The notes beneath the pieces were generated by a model. It saw only the letters and a program-made list of their open reading frames with translations, did no database searches and had not been told where the DNA came from. From Halosimplex aquaticum (lineage in GTDB: Archaea; Halobacteriota; Halobacteria; Halobacteriales; Haloarculaceae): 64,000 nucleotides of DNA. This document shows, one piece after another, positions 43,470 to 52,681 of the stretch (position 1 is its first letter; each line of letters begins with the position of its first letter). The DNA is taken from positions 4,030,001 to 4,094,000 of the forward strand of contig NZ_CP118158.1 in assembly GCF_028747785.1 (NCBI RefSeq), read 5' to 3'. A program made the translations under genes and the position numbers.

Positions 43470-44714
43470 TCACAGCAGGAACGCGAACACCGGGTACGAG
43501 GCGGTAACGGCCAGCGACGGCGTCAACACCCACATCGTGACGATACGTTTGGCCGCTTTCGGATCGAAGAGACTCCGCTCGTCGAGATCCGCCGGCCCCT
43601 CCGCACCGACATCCGGGACGTCGGGGACCTCCTCCGGGTCCGCCGGGGGCTCCTCCTGGCGAGCGATGTCCCCGATGGTCGGGCTAGCAGGGGCCTCTTC
43701 GGCGCGTGAGGTGACCAGCGCCCCCGTCGCGACTTCTAACTCTGGCCCCTCTGGCGCCGGGGTCGCTAACTCCGCCAGCGTCGCCGCCCGACTCGCCCGC
43801 CCCCACCCGAGACCGATGATCGTCGACGTCGTACTGACGGCGAGACTCGCGGGGATCCCGAAATACGAGAGGATCGTGATAACTGTGCCACCGACCACGG
43901 AGACGATCAGGGAGGCGAGAATCGGTAGCTCCGTGATATCGTCCCCGACCGTCTCCAGCGTGCGACGGGCGATCGTGAAACTGCCCAGGCCGAAGGCCGC
44001 CACCGCGAGCAGGACGCCCTGATTGACGCTGAGCGATCCTCCCTCTCCGACGAGGGGGGCCACGGCGTTCGCTGCGTTCGACGCCCCCGCGGAGAACGCC
44101 ATATAGCAGCCGATGAGGACGACCGAGAGCGATCCGACGACGTCCTGCGGTGACGCGTTCGGATTCACGTACGGACGCGGGATCGTCCCCGACCGGTCGA
44201 TCTGGATGAAGTGGAGGTCGAACTTCGTGAACGCGATGTAGCGGTCGAGATACGGGTAGACGTAGCGGCCGACGACGACCCCGATGGCGAAGCTCAACAG
44301 GGGCGCGACGATCCAGGCCGAGACGATAACGAACATCAGCGCCTGATTGAGGGTGCCGGAGGCGAGGCCCAGTCCGACGATGGCCCCGACGGCCGTCATC
44401 GAGGTCGAGGCCGGAACGCCGTAGAGATTCGAAATGAATAGCGACGCGCCCGTGAAAAACAGGACGGCGACGCTCGCAGCGGGCGTGAACTGGGTCGCCG
44501 GCACGATACTGCTGCTCATCGTCGCGATGACGTTCCGACCGACGGTCCACGCGCCGACGAAGCCGAAGCCGACGAACAAGGCCCCCGCGGTTGTCTTCCG
44601 AAGGAGGCGCGAACCGACTGCCGGACCGAACGCCACGCCCGTCGACGATCCTCCGATGTTGAACCCGACGAACACGGCGACGACGATACCGACGACAGTT
44701 AGCAGCGATACCAT
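43470..44714 (-). CDS. PiT-family inorganic phosphate (or sulfate) transporter
   Basis: 414 residues starting at the ATG 44714, about 30 nt after an ACTATATG TATA box; Met codons upstream lie at or before the box. About ten membrane helices occur as two halves, each opening with the PiT repeat: GFNIGGSSTGVAFGPAVGS near residue 16 and GASNAANAVAPLVGEGG near the middle. The usual GANDVANA signature has lost its Asp in both halves (Ile-Gly and Asn). A long acidic Pro/Glu-rich cytoplasmic loop precedes the final helix. The family moves phosphate with Na+ or H+, and some relatives carry sulfate. The gene has no operon partner here. Confidence 0.82.
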   Translation of the reverse strand: MVSLLTVVGIVVAVFVGFNIGGSSTGVAFGPAVGSRLLRKTTAGALFVGFGFVGAWTVGRNVIATMSSSIVPATQFTPAASVAVLFFTGASLFISNLYGVPASTSMTAVGAIVGLGLASGTLNQALMFVIVSAWIVAPLLSFAIGVVVGRYVYPYLDRYIAFTKFDLHFIQIDRSGTIPRPYVNPNASPQDVVGSLSVVLIGCYMAFSAGASNAANAVAPLVGEGGSLSVNQGVLLAVAAFGLGSFTIARRTLETVGDDITELPILASLIVSVVGGTVITILSYFGIPASLAVSTTSTIIGLGWGRASRAATLAELATPAPEGPELEVATGALVTSRAEEAPASPTIGDIARQEEPPADPEEVPDVPDVGAEGPADLDERSLFDPKAAKRIVTMWVLTPSLAVTASYPVFAFLL

Positions 44715-44964
44715 CGTATCTGGGTCACTGTTTCTTGTCACCGACATATAGTTCCTGAGGCCGAGCCCGCCTCGACTCCGACCGGATGGCACACCGCTGG
44801 CGCACCCGCGCCTCTATCTCGAACGCTTCTTGGTCCGCTACCCGCGTTCGGCGGTGGACCCCCGGCCACCGATACAGCCTCGTCGGGGCGTGATTACCGT
44901 TCGAGGAGGAATATCGGCCGTGAACTTGCCGCCGGCTACGCACTCAGCGGAGGGGGTCCGGGAT

Positions 44965-47703
44965 TCAGCTCCCGTCGGCGTCGCTCTCTCCGAGCTGCTC
45001 CTGCCAGTTCTGGACCTTCGCCATCAGCTCGACCGGCGGCGTCTCGTTGACGTCGATATCGCCGAGTTCGTCGAGGACAGCTTCCGTCTCCGGATCGAGC
45101 GGCCGGCCGTCCGAGTCGCTCGCGGGCGCTTCTATCTGGCTCCCGTCGGTCGCGACCTGCTGCTGGGTACTGCCCGCTCCCTCGGTGACTAACTCGCCCG
45201 ACCCGAGGTCGAAGACGACCTGCTCGGTGTCGGAACCGTCGGATCGCTCACTGCCCTGGACTTCGATCGCTTTCTCCTCGCGGAGTCTGTTGAGCACGTC
45301 CCGCGAGCGGTCGACGACCGGTTCGGGGACGCCGGCCAGATCCGCGACGTGGATCCCGTACGACCGGTTCGTCGGTCCGTCGCGGACCGTCCGCAGGAAG
45401 GTGACGTCGCCGTCGGATTCGTCCGCGGCGACGTGGACGTTCTCGACAGTCGGGAGTTCCTCGCCCAGTGCCGTGAGTTCGTGATAGTGGGTCGCGAAGA
45501 GGGTCTTCGCCTGGATCCGGTTGGCGAGGTACTCCGTCGCCGCCCAGGCGATGGAGATGCCGTCGTAGGTCGCCGTCCCCCGGCCGACCTCGTCCAGGAT
45601 GACGAGTGAGTCCTCGCCGGCGGAGTGGAGGATGTTCGAGAGCTCCTGCATCTCGACCATGAACGTCGAGCGGCCCTGCGCGAGTTCGTCCAGCGCGCCG
45701 ACGCGCGTGTAGATGCCGTCGACCAGCCCTACTCGCGCCGACCGCGCGGGGACGAAGCTCCCGACCTGCGCGAGCAGGGTGATGAGCGCCGCCTGGCGCA
45801 TGTACGTCGACTTCCCGCTCATGTTCGGGCCGGTCACGATGAGGAACTGTCGGTCCTCGTCCATCCGCAGGTCGTTGGGGACGAACTGGGTCGTCTGCTC
45901 GACGACCGGGTGGCGGCCCTGTTGGACGGTCAACTCGCGCCCGTCGGTCAGCTCCGGCCGCGTCCAGTCGTTGCGGACCGCGTGGGCCGCCAGACTCGCC
46001 AGCGCGTCGCACTCGGCGAGCGCTCGGCCCGTCTCCTGCAAGACTTCCGCCCGCGCCGCGACGCGGTCGCGGAGGCGCTCGAAGATCTCCCGCTCCATCT
46101 CGTGGCGGCGCTCTTCCAGCCGGAGGATCTCCCGCTCTTTGTCCTCCAGTTCGTCGACGACGTACCGCTCGGAGTTCTTGAGCGTCTTGATCTGCTCGTA
46201 CGTATCGGGCACCTGGTCGGTCTCGCTCTTGCCGACCTGGATGTAGTAGCCGTCCGTCTTGTTGCGGTCGACCGAGAGATGGGTTATCCCCGTCTTGCGC
46301 TTCTCCCGCTCGGGCAACTCCTCGATCCACGCCAGTGCGGACTCGTGGGATTCGATGATCTCGTCTAGCTCGGGGTCGAATCCCCCGCGGATAAGCCCGC
46401 CCTGCGTGACCGTCCCCGGCGGGTCCTCGACGAGCGCCTCGTCGAGGTCGGCGGCGAGTTCCGCGGCGGCCTCGCGGTCCGGCCGGTCAAGGACCCCCGC
46501 GAGCGGCGACTCCGCGAGGCGTTCGGTCTCGGCGATCAGCTCGCCGACCGCTGGCAGCAGCGCGAGCGTCTCCTGAACCGCCCGGAGGTCCCGGGCGTCG
46601 GCGCTCCCGGAGGCGGCCTTCGAGGCCAGCCGTTCGAGGTCGTAGGCGTCGCCGAGCGTCTCGCGTAACTGGTCGCGGGCCATCGCCGCCTCGGCGAGCG
46701 CGGCGACCGCGGACTGCCGCCGGGTCAACTCGCCGCGGGAGCGGCGCGGGCGCTGGAGCCACTCGCGGAGGAGGCGCCCGCCGGCGCTCGTGACGGTGTG
46801 GTCGACAGTCGAGAACAGCGAGCCGTCGCGATCGCCCTGCATCGTCTCGGTGAGTTCGAGGTTGCGCTGGGTCGTCGCGTCGAGGTCGACGTAGGCCGAC
46901 TCGTCGAACGACTGGAGCCGGGTCATCGACGCCAGCACGCCCGCGCCCGTCTCGTCGACGTAGGAGATGACCGCTCCCGCCGCCCGCACGGCTGCTTCGG
47001 CGTCGGCGATGCCGACGCTCTCCAGCGTCTCCGCGCCGAACTGCTCGCGCACGCGGTGGCGAGCCCGGCCGGGCGCGAACGCCTCGGTCGTGTGCAGCGA
47101 GAGCGAGGCGTCGGTCCGCTCGCGCACCTCGTCGAGGAAGTCGTCGTCCGAGCGGACCTCCGGCCCGGGCAGCACCTCCGCGGGGTCGAACTTGTACAGC
47201 TCCGTCAGCGCCGCCGCCGTCGCGTCGGCGCCGGACTGCTCGGTGACGAGGAACTGCCCGGTCGTCACGTCCGCGACCGCGATGCCGTATGTCGCGTCCT
47301 CCCCCGTCCGAGTACTGTCGGCGCCGCCGTCGCGGACCACGGCTGCGAGGTACTGCGCGTCGTCGTCGGTCGTCGCGAGGTGGGTGCCCGGCGTGACGAC
47401 ACGTTCGATCTCGCGGGCGTGCCCGTCGTCGGTCTCGTACTGGTCGGCGACGGCGACGCGGTAGCCGCGCTCGACCAGCGCCGAGAGGTAGGGCGTCAGG
47501 TCGTCGAGCGGCACGCCCGCCATCGGATACGAGGAACCGTGCGAGGACTTCTGGGAGATCTTCAGGTCGAGTTCGTCGGCGACGATCTCGGCGTCTTCGG
47601 CGAAGAACTCGTAGAAATCGCCGCACTGCATCGCGAGAATGTCGGCGTCGGTCTCCTCCTTGAGCGCGAGGAACTCCCCGACGATACCCGTCGCCTCGGT
47701 CAT
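44965..47703 (-). CDS. mutS: DNA mismatch recognition protein MutS
   Basis: 912 residues. The mismatch-wedge motif FYE lies in MQCGDFYEFFAEDA (about residues 25-37). The connector, lever and clamp domains follow. The C-terminal ATPase has Walker A VTGPNMSGKSTYMRQ near residue 630, FMVEMQELSNIL, Walker B LVILDEVGRGT and ATHYHEL. The tail of about 80 residues is acidic, with a final helix (PPVELMAKVQNWQEQL) resembling the dimer/tetramer helix of bacterial MutS. It detects mispairs and recruits MutL. A CCTTTTACCC element before the ATG may be its promoter. mutL is about 41 kb away on the same strand. Confidence 0.96.
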   Translation of the reverse strand: MTEATGIVGEFLALKEETDADILAMQCGDFYEFFAEDAEIVADELDLKISQKSSHGSSYPMAGVPLDDLTPYLSALVERGYRVAVADQYETDDGHAREIERVVTPGTHLATTDDDAQYLAAVVRDGGADSTRTGEDATYGIAVADVTTGQFLVTEQSGADATAAALTELYKFDPAEVLPGPEVRSDDDFLDEVRERTDASLSLHTTEAFAPGRARHRVREQFGAETLESVGIADAEAAVRAAGAVISYVDETGAGVLASMTRLQSFDESAYVDLDATTQRNLELTETMQGDRDGSLFSTVDHTVTSAGGRLLREWLQRPRRSRGELTRRQSAVAALAEAAMARDQLRETLGDAYDLERLASKAASGSADARDLRAVQETLALLPAVGELIAETERLAESPLAGVLDRPDREAAAELAADLDEALVEDPPGTVTQGGLIRGGFDPELDEIIESHESALAWIEELPEREKRKTGITHLSVDRNKTDGYYIQVGKSETDQVPDTYEQIKTLKNSERYVVDELEDKEREILRLEERRHEMEREIFERLRDRVAARAEVLQETGRALAECDALASLAAHAVRNDWTRPELTDGRELTVQQGRHPVVEQTTQFVPNDLRMDEDRQFLIVTGPNMSGKSTYMRQAALITLLAQVGSFVPARSARVGLVDGIYTRVGALDELAQGRSTFMVEMQELSNILHSAGEDSLVILDEVGRGTATYDGISIAWAATEYLANRIQAKTLFATHYHELTALGEELPTVENVHVAADESDGDVTFLRTVRDGPTNRSYGIHVADLAGVPEPVVDRSRDVLNRLREEKAIEVQGSERSDGSDTEQVVFDLGSGELVTEGAGSTQQQVATDGSQIEAPASDSDGRPLDPETEAVLDELGDIDVNETPPVELMAKVQNWQEQLGESDADGS

Positions 47704-47823
47704 ACGCTGACCTGTGTCCGAAGCCGGGTAAAAGGCTACGGGTCCGGAGCGAAAGTGGTCCGACGGTCCGGCGGGCGAGGACGATCAGAACCGCTCCGGC
47801 TGCTCCGCGTCGCCACTCGGTCG

Positions 47824-48543
47824 CTATTCCGGTTTCGACGCCCGGACGCACAGGAACGTCGGATATTTCAGCCGCTTCTCGTAGGACTCCGGCTTCTTCT
47901 CTCTGAACCCCTCTCTCGGCGTCGGTTCGACCAGTTCGTCCAACCGGAACCCGGTTTCGACGAGCGGGTTGACGACCTCGGAGAACGGCCGGCGATAGAA
48001 CGGGACGTCGACGTCCTCGTCGTCGGCCGACCACGTCATCAGTTCCCTCTCGACCGCGAAGTAGTCCTCGGCGTCGAAGGCGACGTACTCGTCGACCGGA
48101 TGCTGCGCCGAGAACACGAGGAATCCGCCCGGCCGGAGGACGCGGGCGAACTCCGCGAACGGCTCTCGCCAGTCTTCGACGTAGTGGAGCGAGAGGCCGC
48201 AGACGACGCCGTCGAACTCGCCGTCGTCGGCGAACTCGAGCGGGTCCGTAATATCTGCCCGACGGATCTCCGCTCGATCGCCGATCCGCCGCCTCGCCCG
48301 TTCGAGCATCTCGGCGTTCTCGTCGACGGCGACGACGTCCGCTCCCCGCTCTACTAACCACTCCGCGTACCGACCGTGGCCGCAACCCGCGTCGAGAACT
48401 CGGTTCCCCGCAACGTCCGGAACGAGGTCCGTCGTCGCCGGGAACTCCAGGTCCGCGCAGTACGGATCCTCTTCCTGGGTCTCGTACGTCTGTGCCAATC
48501 TATCGTACGCGTCCTCCACGGTGGGGCGCTCGTCGGACGGCAT
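47824..48543 (-). CDS. SAM-dependent methyltransferase (class I)
   Basis: 239 residues. Motif I VLDAGCGHGRYAEWLVERGADVVAVDENAEML (about residues 49-80) binds S-adenosylmethionine; FDGVVCGLSLHYVEDW and FARVLRPGGFLVFSAQHP are the later motifs. The C-terminal 70 residues (FYRRPFSEVVNPLVETGF, EKRLKYPTFLCVRASKP) match small-molecule methyltransferases of the UbiE/type 11 kind. The substrate is unknown. It follows mutS on the same strand after 120 bp, with no clear link. Confidence 0.88.
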   Translation of the reverse strand: MPSDERPTVEDAYDRLAQTYETQEEDPYCADLEFPATTDLVPDVAGNRVLDAGCGHGRYAEWLVERGADVVAVDENAEMLERARRRIGDRAEIRRADITDPLEFADDGEFDGVVCGLSLHYVEDWREPFAEFARVLRPGGFLVFSAQHPVDEYVAFDAEDYFAVERELMTWSADDEDVDVPFYRRPFSEVVNPLVETGFRLDELVEPTPREGFREKKPESYEKRLKYPTFLCVRASKPE

Positions 48544-48598
48544 GAACCCGACTTATGTCAGTCGTGGAATTAATCACTGCGGTTTCGGTGCTGTGTCG

Positions 48599-49438
48599 TC
48601 ACTCGTAGCGCACGCCTTCCTCGTCGAGGACGCCCTTCAGTGCCTCGGCGGCGGCTTCGAATCCCTCGGGGCCGCTGTACCCGTAGGCCGACCCGGCGAA
48701 CGACAGGTGCGGTTCCAGCGAGAGCGCGCCCTCGAATCCCCGGTCCCGCAACGCGGCGACTGTCTCACCGATGCGGCCGTCCCCCTCGCCGGCGGGGCGG
48801 ATCTCCCCGCGCTCGCCGTACTCGGCGTCCTTGACGTGGACCTGTTCGACGTACTCGACGACCTGCAGGAGCGCGTCGGGATAGGGACGGACGCCGATTT
48901 CGAGGTAGTTCGCGGGGTCGAAGACGGCCCGGAAGTGCGGCGAGTCGACGGTCGTCAGCAGGTCCCGGACTCGCCCGGGCGTGTCGCCGTAGATGTCCTT
49001 CTCGTTCTCGTGGACGAGCGTCACGCCGGCCTCCTCGGCCTTCTCGACAGCCACGCGGGTCCGACGGAGGACTTCCTCGCGGTGGTCGGCGGGGCCGTCG
49101 CCCTCGGGGATGTAGTAGGAGAACACGCGGACGTACTCGGTGTCGAAGCGGTTCGCGAGCTCTAGTGCGCGGTCGAGGCGCTCCACGTGCGGCTCGAAGT
49201 CGTCCTCGACACCGATCTTGCCGATCGGCGACCCGATGGAGGTGACCGAGAACCCGCGCTCGTCCAGGGTCGCTTCCAGTTCGTCCAGCCGCTCGTCCGA
49301 GAGGTCGAGCGCGTTCTCGTCCCAGACGCCGCGCAGGTCGAGGTGGTCGATGTCGAGAGACTCCAGCGTCGAGAGCTGGTCGTCGAGGTCGGAGGCGATC
49401 TCGTCCGCGAACCCGCTGATCACGAAGGGAGCGGTCAT
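48599..49438 (-). CDS. Sugar phosphate isomerase/epimerase-like TIM barrel protein
   Basis: 279 residues from the ATG at 49438. An AP-endonuclease-2-like xylose-isomerase TIM barrel: DIDHLDLRGVWDENAL, VRVFSYYIPEGDGPADH, VTLVHENEKDIYGDTP (metal-binding Glu), AVFDPANYLEIG (Asp) and VHVKDAEYGERGEIRPAGEGDGRIGE (His/Asp), ending with LSLEPHL (Glu). Members isomerise or epimerise sugars and inositols. It lies 66 bp downstream of a Gfo/Idh oxidoreductase gene on the same strand, a common partnership in polyol or keto-sugar catabolism. The precise reaction is unknown. Confidence 0.85.
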   Translation of the reverse strand: MTAPFVISGFADEIASDLDDQLSTLESLDIDHLDLRGVWDENALDLSDERLDELEATLDERGFSVTSIGSPIGKIGVEDDFEPHVERLDRALELANRFDTEYVRVFSYYIPEGDGPADHREEVLRRTRVAVEKAEEAGVTLVHENEKDIYGDTPGRVRDLLTTVDSPHFRAVFDPANYLEIGVRPYPDALLQVVEYVEQVHVKDAEYGERGEIRPAGEGDGRIGETVAALRDRGFEGALSLEPHLSFAGSAYGYSGPEGFEAAAEALKGVLDEEGVRYE

Positions 49439-49504
49439 GTCTCCGCGGTCGAAGCGTGGGACCGTATGTCTTGCCACCGCGGAGAGGGGCGCCCGTAGTG
49501 TCGC

Positions 49505-50596
49505 TCAGTCGATCCGCACCGGCTCGCCGCTGTCTGCGGACTCGTAGATGGCTTCGATGATCTCGACGGCCTTGCGCGCCTCGCTCGCGTCGAGCATGTA
49601 CGGCTCGTCGTTCGCGCGGGCGTCGAGGAAGTCCTCGATGTTGCGCCGGTGGTTCGCGTAGTCGATGCTCATCGGGTCGGCGGCGCCGCCCCCGGAGTCG
49701 GTCTCCCCGAACTCCTCGCGGACCTCCGGGTCGTCGTCGCGCGCTTCGCGGAACTGCCAGGTGACGAGTTCGTCCTCCAGGATCTCGGCGGTGCCGCCGC
49801 GACCCGCGATCTGGAGCCGCTTGAGCGATCCCGGGTACATGGAGGTGGCGCCCAGGATCTGCCCGAGCGTGCCGTCGCGGTAGCGGAGGACGGCGACGGC
49901 GGTGTCCTCGACCTCCATGATCTCGTCGCTGTGGGCCCGGCGGTCGGTGTAGGCGAAGACTTCCTCGACGGGGTTCACGTCGGTGCGCTCCTCGCCGCCG
50001 TCGCCGTCCGCGCCGGCCGCGCTCGCGAGCCACTGGATCGCGTCGATGCCGTGGATCGACTGGTTCATCAGCGCGCCGCCGCCGTCGAGTTCCTGCGTGC
50101 CCTGCCAGGCGCCGTCGTAGTAGTCGTCGTCGCGCCACCACGGCACGTACGCGCTGGCGACCGAGAGGTCACCGAAGCGGCCCTCCGCGGCAGCCCCGTG
50201 GAGTTGCCGAACCACGGGGTTGTAGCGCTGATTGAAGATCCCGCCGAGTCGGATCCCGGCCTCGTCGGCCGCAGCGACCATCTCGTCGATGCGGTCGGTG
50301 GTGATCTCGAGGGGCTTCTCACAGAGCACGTCGACGCCGCGCTCGGCGGCCGCCAGCGCGGGTCCGAGGTGGGCGCCGCTGGGCGTGCAGATGTTGAGAA
50401 CGTCGACGTCTTCTCCGTCGAGCATGGACTCGGTGTCGGCGTACCACGCGCAGTCGTACTCGTCGGCGAACTCGCGGCCGCGCTCCTCCGTGCGACAGGA
50501 GCCGGCGACGAGTTCCGCGCCGTCGACGTCCTCGATGGACTCGGCGTGCATCGTCGCGACTGCTCCGATCCCGGCGATCGCGATACGGGCTGTCAT
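49505..50596 (-). CDS. Gfo/Idh/MocA oxidoreductase paired with a sugar isomerase
   Basis: 363 residues from the ATG at 50596. ARIAIAGIGAVATMHAESI is the nucleotide-binding start; VDVLCEKPLEITTDRID has the EKP motif; GGGALMNQSIHGIDAIQWL carries the conserved His and Asp region in the C-terminal domain. It is the third member of this family in the window but is not close to the others in sequence. With the downstream isomerase it probably handles a sugar or inositol by an oxidation-epimerisation route. The gene has no regulator beside it. Confidence 0.86.
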   Translation of the reverse strand: MTARIAIAGIGAVATMHAESIEDVDGAELVAGSCRTEERGREFADEYDCAWYADTESMLDGEDVDVLNICTPSGAHLGPALAAAERGVDVLCEKPLEITTDRIDEMVAAADEAGIRLGGIFNQRYNPVVRQLHGAAAEGRFGDLSVASAYVPWWRDDDYYDGAWQGTQELDGGGALMNQSIHGIDAIQWLASAAGADGDGGEERTDVNPVEEVFAYTDRRAHSDEIMEVEDTAVAVLRYRDGTLGQILGATSMYPGSLKRLQIAGRGGTAEILEDELVTWQFREARDDDPEVREEFGETDSGGGAADPMSIDYANHRRNIEDFLDARANDEPYMLDASEARKAVEIIEAIYESADSGEPVRID

Positions 50597-50771
50597 GTCG
50601 TCGCTCGGTTCGCAACCCCGTGGCAAAAAGGTGACCGAGGGGGCAACGCAACCGGGAGCGGGGACGGACCGACGCGATCGGACTGCGGACCGCGTGGGAG
50701 AGTATCCGCCGGCTACCGGGTCGAAGGCGGGCCGTTTTTAACGCTGCCCTCGGTCGAACAGATACGTACAG

Positions 50772-52547
50772 ATGCCCCTCTCGGATCCCCTCCAGCGGGC
50801 GAAGCGGCAAGTCGTCGACGACCTCCGTGCCGACCCGTACCTCCCGTATATCCTCGCCGCCGCCCTCCTGCTGTCGTCGTTCTGGATCTGGCACCGCCTG
50901 CCGAACTTCGCGACGCGCGACGAGCGCTGGCGGGTCGTCGACCCGATCGAAGTCCTCGCCGCGTACCTCGACGACCCGGGAATCGGGTCGATCACCGAGG
51001 GCGTCGCCTACTGGCGGACGTACGGCTCGGCGATGTACCTCTCGGCGATCGCGCTCGTCCCCGTGTTCGTGGTCGTCCTCGCGAGCGACGCGCTCCCCGC
51101 GTTCGCGGACATGGGCCGACACCTCGGCGTCGGCTTCTGGCCGCACTGGCTGCGGACGCCCGGCTGGATCTGGACGTGGAGCGTCCTGCCGGTCCGCCTG
51201 GCGAACGTCGCGATGGCCGTCGGGAGCGTCTACGTCATCTACCGCATCGGAACGACGGTGCGCGACCGCGCGACCGGTCGGCTCGCGGCGGCGCTTCTGA
51301 CCGTGACCTGGGGCTTTCTCGTCCTCGCACACGAGGGCGGCGAGGACATCCCGTCGCTGTTTTTCCTCCTGCTGTCGCTGTACTTCGCCGTCCGATACGT
51401 CGAGTCGGGCGTCGACCGACTGTTCTACTGGGGCTGTCTCTTCGGCGGCGTCTCGATCGCGTTCAAGCTCTCGGGCGGCGTGAGCGCGGTGATGCTGGGG
51501 GTCGCACACGTCCACCGCGCCCGCCGCTCCGAGGACGGGCTGGTCGGTTCGCTCGTCCGGCCGAAGTTCCTGGGCGTCGGCGTCCTGATCGGGATCGCGA
51601 CGGTCGCGGTCGGCTTCCCGAGCATCGTCTTCGGGGCGCCGGAGGAGTTCGGCGCGCGGATCGGCCGCGCGTTCGGCGCGAAGTCCGAACCCCACGGCTG
51701 GCTCGTCCAGCCCAGCTGGTGGTGGATCCTGCGCGGATACCTCAACGGCGCCGGGATCCCGCTGTTCGCCGCGTTCGTCGGCGGCGCCGTGGCCGCACTC
51801 GGGCGGTTCCGCGAACAGTCGCTGACGGCCGACGGGCTCAGGATCGCGCTGGTCGGCGTCGGCACGTACCTCCTCGTGTTCTCGACGTGGCGGTACGTCC
51901 GGACCCACCACCTCCTGCCGACGTTCGCGCTGCTCGCGCTCGTTCTCGCGGTCGGGCTCGTCCGCCTGCGCGAGCGCCGGCCCGCGGTCGGCCGGGCGTT
52001 CGTCGCCGTCCTGCTGGTCGTCAGCGCCGTCTACGCCGGTGCGGGGACGCTCGCGTACGCCTCACAGCCGCGCGACCAGGCCGTCCAGTACCTGACGAGC
52101 CACGGTGGCGCGAACGACACGATCGAGACCTACACGGGTGACCCACAGGACGCGGCCGTCCCCCACAGCAACCGGGTCGAACACCGCCCCGGCTTCGGCG
52201 TGGCGACGTTCGCCGAGCGCTGTCCGGCCTACGTCGTCCTCAACTACCACCGCTCGCTGCTGTATCTCGCGCCCGACTCTTGGGGCAAGCGGGCCGCGAT
52301 CCTCTCGAACCCGCGCGTCGAGAGCCACCTCCGCGATCTGCTCGCCGAGGACACCTACCCATACGAGATCGCCGGCGAGTACGGACGCGAACCCCGGTTC
52401 CTGCGCGGCCAGGGACGAGCGCCGATGTGGAAGCGTCTCCTCCGGGTCGGGACGCGACCGCGAGTCATGCAGTACGGCGACCCCCAGGACATGGGCGTCG
52501 ACCAGTACACCGTCGTCCTCCGCCGGACCGGTCCCTGCACGTCTTGA
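50772..52547 (+). CDS. GT39-like integral membrane glycosyltransferase
   Basis: 591 residues with about ten to twelve membrane helices in the first 430 and a soluble C-terminal domain of about 150. The first extracytoplasmic loop has TRDERWRVVDP with an Asp-Glu pair, like the catalytic acidic motif of GT39/ArnT-type enzymes, which transfer a sugar from a lipid carrier outside the cell. AHEGGEDIPSLFFLLLSLYFAVRY is a typical later helix-loop. A GTTTTTAACG element about 35 nt upstream may be the promoter. Haloarchaea use such enzymes in surface glycosylation; donor and acceptor are unknown. It stands alone, divergent from the oxidoreductase gene. Confidence 0.75.
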   Translation: MPLSDPLQRAKRQVVDDLRADPYLPYILAAALLLSSFWIWHRLPNFATRDERWRVVDPIEVLAAYLDDPGIGSITEGVAYWRTYGSAMYLSAIALVPVFVVVLASDALPAFADMGRHLGVGFWPHWLRTPGWIWTWSVLPVRLANVAMAVGSVYVIYRIGTTVRDRATGRLAAALLTVTWGFLVLAHEGGEDIPSLFFLLLSLYFAVRYVESGVDRLFYWGCLFGGVSIAFKLSGGVSAVMLGVAHVHRARRSEDGLVGSLVRPKFLGVGVLIGIATVAVGFPSIVFGAPEEFGARIGRAFGAKSEPHGWLVQPSWWWILRGYLNGAGIPLFAAFVGGAVAALGRFREQSLTADGLRIALVGVGTYLLVFSTWRYVRTHHLLPTFALLALVLAVGLVRLRERRPAVGRAFVAVLLVVSAVYAGAGTLAYASQPRDQAVQYLTSHGGANDTIETYTGDPQDAAVPHSNRVEHRPGFGVATFAERCPAYVVLNYHRSLLYLAPDSWGKRAAILSNPRVESHLRDLLAEDTYPYEIAGEYGREPRFLRGQGRAPMWKRLLRVGTRPRVMQYGDPQDMGVDQYTVVLRRTGPCTS

Positions 52548-52681
52548 CAGAACGGAAATAACATCCGAACCTGAAATACCGAGAACCGGATTACGGGCCG
52601 AATCTGCCGCTATCGGTGCCGCGTTATCGATTCTGAAACGTGGCTGGCTGGTTTTATGACGGACGTTCCGCGAATGCCGGC

